From contig CACVBU010000178.1 of the NCBI GenBank assembly GCA_902728285.1, positions 2,654,869 to 2,718,868 of the forward strand: DNA of 64,000 nt, in the 5' to 3' direction. The notes under the pieces are model-generated. The model saw only the letters and a program-made list of their open reading frames with translations. It was not told where the DNA came from and searched no databases. The position numbers and the translations under genes are program-made. Shown piece after piece: positions 55,890 through 64,000 of this stretch. Positions within the stretch are counted from its first letter, which is position 1; each line of letters begins with the position of its first letter. The DNA is from Clytia hemisphaerica. Taxonomy: Eukaryota; Cnidaria; Hydrozoa; Leptothecata; Clytiidae.

Positions 55890-56162
55890 CAATTGACCCT
55901 CTCTAATTCTATCTTCAAGGGACTAAAGAAGTATAGAAAGATTCGAATTATTTGTACGACTTCCCAGCTGAGGGGACATTTGAATTCGGATAACAGAAAG
56001 ATTCGAATAATGTACCGTAAATCCTCGAATAAGCGCCCCGCTCGAATAAGCGCCCCGCCTGAATAAGCGCCCCCCTTAGAGCCTAAAAAATTAAATAAGC
56101 CCCCGGGCGCTTATTCGAGGGTTTACGGTAGTTCCACGAATTAGAAAAAGTAAACCCAATTG
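55890..56162. mobile_element. pogo-like MITE containing a second, nested MITE
   Basis: Ends CAATTGACCCTCTCTAATTC and GAATTAGAAAAAGTAAACCC then CAATTG. It is related to 33927-34106 and is interrupted by the element at 56015-56128. Confidence 0.6.
56015..56128. mobile_element. MITE with GAATAAGCGCCCC words, nested
   Basis: Ends CCGTAAATCCTCGAATAAGC and GCTTATTCGAGGGTTTACGG, flanked by TA. GAATAAGCGCCCC occurs three times inside. Confidence 0.85.
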
Positions 56163-56690
56163 AGAAAAAATTTAGCTAAGAAAATGAAACTATGGTTATA
56201 AAGTTATAAAACCTATACGATTTAACTATATTATTTACAATTGATCATATGCAATTGCTAACTTTAAAAATTTGGATTTTTTTAAAAACAAAAAATTGAA
56301 AAACAGTTTTGATTTGAATATATGGAGAGGTTGTATGTTGTTGCAAGTTAGCATTCAAACACTGAACTTACTGTGCCATCTGATTATATTTTTATAGCCC
56401 TTCTATTATCATTTGACTAATATTGATTTTTAAAAACTTTGAAAATCTATCATCATCGCTTCCAAAGGACTTATTTTTTTAACGTGGAAGGGAAAAAGGT
56501 TTGTACGTCTTTTACAACAACTTTCACTGTAGGAAGGAAGGAAGGAATGGTTTAGTACTTAGCAAAATAAATCCAAAACAAGCAGATATCATACATCGAG
56601 CTTTAAAACTTCCAAAAGATGGCGTATGTACAAGCCTTCAAGAAAAGAAATTATACCTCAGAATGTAACACTCGTTATAAAATCCAATGG

Positions 56691-59600
56691 TCAATTCAAC
56701 TCATAATATTTGTGAGTGATAGGGTCGTAATAACAATTGAGGTCTGGATCGAACTTCAAATCCAAAAGTTCTTCTGATTGACTACCGTCCATTTTACCTA
56801 TTAAAAAAAGAAATCTCAAACTATATTAGACAGTGCATATTTGATCTCCGAGAAGATTCTGATTACTCCGCGCTGGGACGTATGCGTAAGAGAATATGCT
56901 CAGGTTGCGGCATTGAGTTTCAAGCCCGAAGGGCTAGAGGTCAATCTCTTTGGTAGGATTTGAAGCCAACAAATCCTACCAAAGTTGCGCGGCCTTGAGC
57001 GACCCGCCTGGTTTTTACACAAATGACAGATTGAAACTAAAATTTACCGCTTATTTCGAAAAATATATCACTCGAAACCAAAGGAATTGCTAGATTCAAT
57101 CCGACATCAAAAATACGGCGCATATTTTAAGGCTTCAATTTTTCTTGCCTGAGAAAGGTTAGAGATTGACCTCTAGCCCTTCGGGCTTGAAACTCAATGG
57201 GTTGCGGACCCCTTTCGTCAAAAATGATAAGATTCAATGAAGAAATTCTGAATTTTTTCCAAGGTTTCAAGTCTAAAAAAAAATGTTCTTATAATTGGGC
57301 TTTTCCAGAAAAAATTCGTTCATGGGGGGTGGAGGATATATTATTTTTTCTGTGATCTACCCCTGGACATTTCGATTTTTCACCCCCTGGACACGTGTTT
57401 TACCCCTGGACAACCATCAAGTTGACCCCCTGGACAGAAATATTTACCCCTGGACATCGCAGATTCACCCCATGGACATGGCAGTTTTTCAGGGTTTTTT
57501 TCAATACCCCTGGACAATATATCCTCCACCCCCCATGAATGGTTTTTTTCTGGAAGAGCCCATTTTCACTATTTTGAGAATTTTGGTCTGAATTTAATGA
57601 AAATTGAATGTTTTGGAGTCTGCAAAGCATTTAAATCTTTCTAAAAACGTTCTTAGATTTTTAGCCTTGAAGCTTTACTTTGCTGTTATATAAAAAAGCG
57701 TCCATTTACAAATCAACATACCTGGGTAGTTATTGTTCGGATCTGCTTGTTCACCAACGCGGGGTGTTGCTGGTATGGTGGCTGATAAGTCCAATGTTGA
57801 ATTCAAACTTTGAATCTCATCTTGGTATCTACAATGATAAGTGAAATAAAAAGCATTACTATCTGTGGAAACATCACTATCTGTGAAACATTATCTGTGG
57901 AATATTTGTGGAAAATAAAGGAACACACATAAACCGCTTATGGTAGACTAGTACGGTGTTCGCACAGCGAACGGGATTTGGAACTTTTGGATAAAAAACT
58001 AATGACAAAAGCCAATAAGTGGGTAATTTTGGGACCTTAACTGGGACTTTTTTCCCAAATTTGTCTTATGAGGAGCAAATATAGGAATTCACTTTTTTCA
58101 ACGCTTTTACAAACTGAAATTAGGAAAATAGGGGATTGAAAATATTAGATTTTATGGTTTTTTCGACCCTTTCCGGAGATTTTGAATATCCAAAGAGGTA
58201 CCCACTCGAACCCGTTTGCCTATGTAACCTCCCTTTCTCCGGGGCCAGAAGAGGAATGTAACATTACCTGTAGTTTCGAAACTTCTTGGGTGGCATATCC
58301 GTATAAGTTGTATCATCACTACATTCTGAAACATTATCACTATCTTCTGCATCTTTGCTTTGCATTATAAGTGAACCTAACTGTTCCTTCAAACGTTGTC
58401 TTAAAGCCATGTTTGGTGATTTATCTAACATTTTGTTATTATGATCCATTGTCATGGCAACTGAATTATTGGTTTGATCTTGAGAACTATTTAACCATGA
58501 CATACTATCTGAATCACATGATTCTCTCATAATGAAAGATGAGGGGATAATACTTTTCTGTTGTTTTTCTGCTCTCGTTAGTTCTGAATCTCTGGAGATT
58601 TGAGGCTGGATTTCACCATTACTGTTCAGATTATCACTACTTGAAAAGTCGCTGATGATACCGCTACTGGTGTCAGTTTTCTGGTCAATTTCAATTTTCA
58701 ATTGATCTTCATCTTGTGATACGAAGGAGTGACTATTTTTCAATGACGTCCTCTCCTCGTGGGTATAATTCTGATTCATATCTGTGACATGTAGTTCTGG
58801 TGAATTCCCAGAGCTTCTATGTTCTTCGTTTACATATTCTTTATCTGTCCTCTCTAAGTCAATATCAGATATTCCAGAATCTGGAATATTCTCGTAGGAA
58901 TGTTTTTTGTTATTCATGTTTTTCGAAGACAGTATCTTATTACTAGTATTTTCATTCTTTAGTTCTTGTGGTAGAACAAGCATAGATGTAGACTCTGAAT
59001 ATTCCCAACTCAAATCGACACCAAACGATTTCTCTAGCTCCTTATGATCACCGTTTGAAGCATTAGAAATAGTGTAAGTGTCATTATGTCCGCCATTTTG
59101 ATGAGGTGAGATTTGAGCCTCAGGTGAAGACTTCTTTTGTGGTTGATCAAGAAATTTCGGTCTAGGAGCACTTTCATCCCCGTTCCGTGAAGAAGACCGC
59201 GATTTGGATTCACTTGCTGGCCGACTACGAGAGGTCGACGATTTCTGTTGCGAAACACTTAACGAGTTACGATTCTGTCTAATAACAGATCTTGGTCTAG
59301 ACGAGTAAACATACAAATCACTGTTGGCGCTATTACAACTACTATACGTAGATTCATCTTCTCGACAACTACTCCGAGTTCTCAATTTCAAATAGTCATC
59401 AATCTCATTTTCATCTGCTAGAGCCATTAATTCTTCGTTCGTTTCATCCTCGTTCGTTTCATCCTCGTTCGTTTCATCCTCGTCGTTTGTCGTTGATGCG
59501 AAAACATTGTCGGTCAAGTCTTCGTTATTCGGTACATCATTTTCGGCTCTTGTTATTTGATCATCGGCACCGTCTCTTGTATCACTCTCATCGTTCTCGG

Positions 59601-61342
59601 TTTGGGAGATAGAAATACTTCTGCCGTATCTATTATTTCGCTTAGTCGTTGATCCGATTTTTGGTAAAACCGTCAAAGATTTACTTTTGAAATGCAATTC
59701 TCGGTTATCACTGATATCTTTCTCTGTTTGTTCTAGATCGAATGCTGAGCGAGAAATACCTTTCTTGATTTTGAGAACAGCTGGTAGTTCATCTGGTTCT
59801 GCTATAGAAGGGCGCCGCCTGTTTCTTGAGTCAGCACTTTTCGAGAAGATTTGTTGTTTCGGGCGGTCATTTGTGGCAGGTATTTCGCGTGATCTGACGT
59901 CAGCACTTTTAACAATACGCCCTCTTCGTACGTTTGGTGTTTTATTTTTCTTACCTGACGGCGGTCGAGGTTGTAATGGTGTTTTCTTCTCCACCTGAAC
60001 GCTTGGCGGGCGAGCTTCCAATTCATTATTGTTCAAATCTAGTTGGCGAACGCTTTTAGCCGATGGTCTCGAAGGTAGAATGCTAATACCTCTAGAAGTT
60101 AAACTTGGTTCAGAGCCATTTGAATCAGTTGATTGCTTAGTCTTTGATTTTCCGGATTTAGAAAAACGACGTGCGGTATTTGAGCAGTCGGTACCTTCCT
60201 CTAAATCAAGTTTAGAACGAGATCCTGAACGAATACGAGATCCGAAAGCGATATGAGAGTTTTCTGAAGTGTTTGTTGACGGTTTGACGGGTGTTCGTTT
60301 GAGTGGGTGGCCACCAGTACCAGCACGTATATTGATGTTGGCTTCGTCAAATGTCTGTGAATCAATAATCTGAAAAGGAAAGGGAATAAAAATTCCATAT
60401 TGACATTCATGATTGAGAGCATGGGTTAAAAGAAGTGAAAATCACTGCTTATGTTTGTTGTTTTCACCAAATAGAGACTGGATCTAGTGGTATGGATTTG
60501 CTGCTACCACCTCAAGCAAAGCCAAAAAACGATGTTTGCCAAATTTGGCTTTTTGATAGACTTGATGGCGCTGATAAGTGGTCCCCGGGCTAGTTTGTTG
60601 TAAGACTAAGGCGAAATACTATGAAAAGCAAATGGTTAAAGAAAGAGAATCGTAAACTGGCTGCAGTTAAAATCTCAGAGGGATTGATTTTCAGCTGGAT
60701 GGAAGAGGTGATTCCCACACAGAAAAGATTTAAAATTAGATAGTTGAAACAAAGTTACTTTCAAACTCTCACCTGTGTTAAAAATTGTATGTTGACAGGA
60801 AAATTTAAATTCTTCGGGATATCAATACTGTGTTCCGGTTTGTCCTTCAAAGTGAATATTCTCTTCAATTTACAGTTGGCTGAGATCACAAGACTGTCAA
60901 CGTGACTAAAGGAGTTTCCTTCGAAATAACTTGCCACTAGATCCTTCATATCAAGACCTAGGTTGATCCAAGAATCAGTTTCGACTACGGAACAAGGCAT
61001 TTTAACGTGATGAGCTGTGATCGAAATCTCGCGCGTTGAGCTGGAAAAGATGATGCGTAGCTTTAGGTTGGATTGCGTGATGACTGAAATTTCAAGTGTG
61101 AATGAATTTCCCGATTGAAGTGATAATTGAAGGATGAGAAATTGCTGAGTTAGATGTAATGATTGTTTCGTGTTTTTCGGGTACGCGATTTTGGATCGCG
61201 CAGAATCTCCATTCAAGTTGAGGATGAATGTTCGTAATAAGTTATCAAATTCCTTCCGAACTGCTGATGATGGACCATGTACTTTCAACTTGGATAAAGG
61301 ATCTTTACCGTGAACGGAAAAGACGTCGAGAGAAGGACCTCC
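56691..61342 (-). CDS. CFAP20DC: CFAP20 domain-containing protein (CFAP20DC/C3orf67 type), first exon not found
   Basis: Four exons join in phase: 61342-60773, 60369-58268, 57828-57722 and 56797-56691 (961 codons). The first visible exon begins GGPSLDVFSVHGKDPLSKLK and continues GPSSAVRKEFDNLLRTFILN, with SANCKLKRIFTLKDKPEH near its end; this is the CFAP20/DUF667 domain as in human C3orf67. The large second exon is Ser/Thr-rich and disordered, with an in-frame 15-nt repeat coding DETNE (59432-59482). The last exon ends with acidic FDPDLNCYYDPITHKYYELN, a conserved tail in this family. CFAP20 relatives act in cilia and flagella, but the role of this branch is poorly known. The expected start (MFKxxxQ, then GG) must lie in a short upstream exon. 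Length exceeds that of vertebrate relatives because of the disordered middle. Confidence 0.88.
56911..57199. mobile_element. hAT-like MITE family C, complete copy
   Basis: 289 bp with an 8-bp duplication GGTTGCGG (56903-56910 and 57200-57207). Ends CATTGAGTTTCAAGCCCGAA and the complement. An internal hairpin pairs TTTGGTAGGATTTG with CAAATCCTACCAAA. It lies in an intron of the CFAP20DC-type gene. Confidence 0.88.
57297..57561. mobile_element. MITE with CCCCTGGACA words, family B copy 2
   Basis: Ends GGGCTTTTCCAGAAAAAATT and TTCTGGAAGAGCCC, flanked by ATT on both sides. CCCCTGGACA or CCCATGGACA occurs eight times inside. It lies in an intron. Confidence 0.85.
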
Positions 61343-64000
61343 CTATAAAAAAGAAAGAAAGAAGAGATATAAAATTGAAGTTTAATACCTGTAGTTAGAA
61401 TTTAAACATCTAGAGTCATCGTTATTAGCATTGACCATCCCATAAGAAGAAGTTGGCGTATAATCTAGAATCCATACACGTTTTTTTTTTAAGAAACTAG
61501 TTTTACCAAGCAGCCTCGATATTTCTTAAGAAATCGGTCTTTTGAGCCTTAAATGTTTCTTACATGTTTCTAAACTTTTTGACATAATCAGCCTCATGGA
61601 AGGCTGGATTGGAAGGTTATTAAAAAAAAAACGAATAAAAAATGTTATTTTCTCATTCTCAGCCTCAGCATGTTTCTTAGATGTTTCTTAGTTTTTAGGC
61701 ATTCTGAGCCTCATGTTTCTTAAAAGTGTGTTTCTTAAAAACGTGTATTCTAGATAACCTCGTATTCAAGTTCTTTCATGAATTAAAAACATGTTTCTCT
61801 CTTGTTACAGCATACTGATATTCTAGCATACATAATCTATGATTTCTCTCATCTCACATTTTCAAAAAAATGGACTGTTACAAAATTTTTATACTCTCAA
61901 AAGCATCCTAAAGTCAAATGAGAGAGTTAGACCTCGTTTTGAATAATTCATTTTTATGCAGCTGATTTTGCAAGGGTAGGGTGCAAGTTGGCTTTTTTTG
62001 TCTTTATATTAAAAAAAAAAACCCGCAAGAATTAACACTTTCAATAAGACGAGTAAATTCCTATCTTTTTCAGCTAACAATACCTTTATTACAATCAATA
62101 GATACTTTTAAAGTAACATAAGTTTGCTTAATATTTTTTTTTTAATTTAATATATTTTTCATGACACTTAAATGAATGAGGATAGAAGAAACCCTGTCAA
62201 CCCTCAGCGGCGCGGTCAACTTTTGAGGAGTTTGGTAACGAAAATTCAAGGAAAATTCTTCTCGACGACGGTATCGAAAATACAATGTAGGAGTGCTTTT
62301 GTGTAACATACACTTACATCATGGCGTTCTAAATCTAGATTTAGAATCCAGTGTCTTACATGGTTACTACATTGGCCTTTCTAGTCGAGCAAATCTGCTC
62401 TAACTTACAGTTTGAAGTAAAAGAATTACTACATTCATGTTTTTTATGAATTTCAGATAATTTTGAGCAAATTTGGCTAATTTCTTCAATTCTATAGGTG
62501 GCCAATAATCTTACAATGTTCAGCCTAAAATGTTATTGCCTTCATAGCTTCACGCAAGGATATTGGACAGGAATCTCGAATTTTTGCGCGCGCGCGTTTG
62601 TTCGTATTGTATGTTCCGGCTAATTAAGTGTTCCGCAAAAATATGGCGGTAAATTATACAGCGGCAAATGCTATACACATTTTCATATTACGTTATATGC
62701 TATTATATGCTATTACAATTATTATATATTACAATTCATAAGTTTTGATTTAGCATTGAAAAGCTGAAGCTAGTGTTATAAATGCAAATTATAGAAAAAG
62801 TATATAATTACACCATAACACGAATTACAATATTACTTTTGCAAATCAAAACAAACAAAATGGCTGACTGGTTATGATAATGATTTGATTCTTTCGTCTT
62901 TGACTGGAAAAAGTGTTTTGTATGTCTAATTTTGTTTCTTGTCTTTAAAACTGAATAAATACTCTAATTTAGTCAGAGTTCATTTCAGCAATGATTTCAA
63001 TTCTTTTTCGAATCTTTAAAGAAATTTGCTCAAGTTTTCAATGTACATTGTTGATATTTTTTGTTCAAACTGTAATTTATCTTTGTCTGTTATTTTTAAT
63101 AACTACTTTATTGTTTATAGAGCTTCTTGAGCTTTAAAGCCCATTATATGGTCGTAACTCGGGAATGTCTTTCTTAACTTGGTAAAACAAGATACCGGCA
63201 AATACAAAAAAGTAGAAGTATCATATGAATCCAAAATTGAAGTGAATCAATGTAAACAAACTTTATTTTTTTGGTCTTCAAAATAGATTACCTCACTTAG
63301 AGTGTTTTCACTGTTTGTTCAGTGTGGTAAAGTTATTTGGAAAACATGAAAAAAGTTTGTATATGCGCACATTCAACTTTTTCAGTTGTGATAGCATACG
63401 TAATAACTTGCGCTCCAGTAGTTTGGTGAAATAGCTCAAATTCTAGCTTTCCAAGTTAGAGGGACCTTCCCGAAGGCATTTACGTGGTTAGACTAGGCAC
63501 GCAGACAGTCAGACAGAAACACCATAAAGTGAAAGTATATAGCTTTAAACTCAAAAGTTAGCTTCCGAAGGCACGTCTCTTCATTGTGTGCTTGCAATCA
63601 TCTTAATGGATTCAATCTTTTCACTTGGAGAAAAGATTGCATCATGAAAAATACTATGCACTTTAAAAAAATTAGGCCTTTCAACTTTTCTCGATGTACT
63701 CTGCATGGACCACAATGGATTCCTTTATTTTCTTTTGACCAATAACATAAAAGATTTTGCTTGAGAAGTGCAATCACAGCGTAGGCGAGGGAGTCCGGGT
63801 CTTAGTGTTGGTTTATTTCGCCCTATTTAGATGCGCAGAGTGTTTAGGCAAGTCAACAGAGAACATCAATCAATCAATCAATAATTAAATCAATCAATAA
63901 TCAAATCAATTAATTATTCCTGATTATTTTTTATGTTTCAATCTTTAAAGCATTACAAGCTTTATAAGTGCATGACATGACCTTTCATTGGGGGCATTTA
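61343..64000. other. Upstream flank of CFAP20DC-type gene
   Basis: No coding exon could be fixed. The first exon of the CFAP20DC-type gene is expected here or beyond the window. ATGs followed by TTT or TTC were checked at about 61409, 61790, 63348 and 63865, and none gives an open frame into a usable phase-0 donor. It contains the MITE at 61477-61745, an AT-rich stretch to 63000, and a (CAAT)n run at 63869-63905. Confidence 0.45.
61477..61745. mobile_element. TAAGAAC-related MITE, TTTCTTA subfamily
   Basis: Ends CACGTTTTTTTTTTAAGAAA and TTTCTTAAAAACGTG, flanked by TA. The interior repeats TGTTTCTTA where the related copies have TGTTCTTA. Confidence 0.8.

Noticed and set aside
57295..57630. 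Pro/Trp-rich frames at 57.3-57.6 kb
   Set aside because: They translate the CCCCTGGACA words of a MITE.
61388..61409. First exon of the CFAP20DC-type gene reading M-F-K-F then stop, ending CAG before a GT
   Set aside because: The position and MFK start are tempting, but an in-frame TAA interrupts it and the intron would be only about 45 bp, so it is treated as chance.

Overview
This is a nuclear genomic window from an animal. It is AT-rich, its genes are split by GT-AG introns, and it is packed with short inverted-repeat elements. The presence of a TRP-type ankyrin channel, an EMI/EGF surface protein, a MADF-BESS factor and a CFAP20DC homologue points to a metazoan with cilia or flagella, most likely a non-vertebrate. 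I cannot name the species.

Layout. (1) 383-8142, minus strand: six exons of a TRP-superfamily channel, running off the left edge before the pore is complete. A 2.6-kb foldback element sits in one intron, and a decayed copy of part of an exon lies in another. (2) 8.2-19 kb: mostly repeats, with a signal-peptide exon of a small secreted protein (minus, 12029-12192) and a possible Cys-rich terminal exon (plus, 9891-10089). (3) 18999-29089, minus: a complete seven-exon gene of 361 codons encoding signal peptide, EMI, EGF, two cbEGF, Ser/Thr stalk and transmembrane helix. It reads as a membrane-anchored relative of the EGFL7/8 plan. (4) 30635-31726, minus: an intronless MADF-BESS protein. (5) 34239-36736, minus: a 5'-truncated LINE with an intact reverse transcriptase frame. 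(6) 36.7-48.3 kb: gene-poor and full of MITEs. (7) 48492-49250 and 50585-51529, plus: two intronless class-I glutamine amidotransferase paralogues, the second with a presequence-like leader. They share a 92-bp identical tract that suggests gene conversion. (8) 51.8-56.2 kb: tandem repeats, a tandem pair of hammerhead ribozyme motifs (55295-55467), and nested MITEs. (9) 56691-61342, minus: four exons of a CFAP20DC (C3orf67)-type gene whose first exon was not found.

The protein-coding genes are unrelated to each other and do not form a pathway. The strongest non-gene signals are three. First, the hammerhead ribozyme pair. Second, a class of non-autonomous inverted-repeat elements whose interiors are built from a short element-specific word repeated many times; several have clean target-site duplications. 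Third, an intronic segmental duplication in which one copy carries a MITE and the other preserves the empty site.

All exon borders come from reading the sequence by eye with splice phase checked. No alignment or database search was run.
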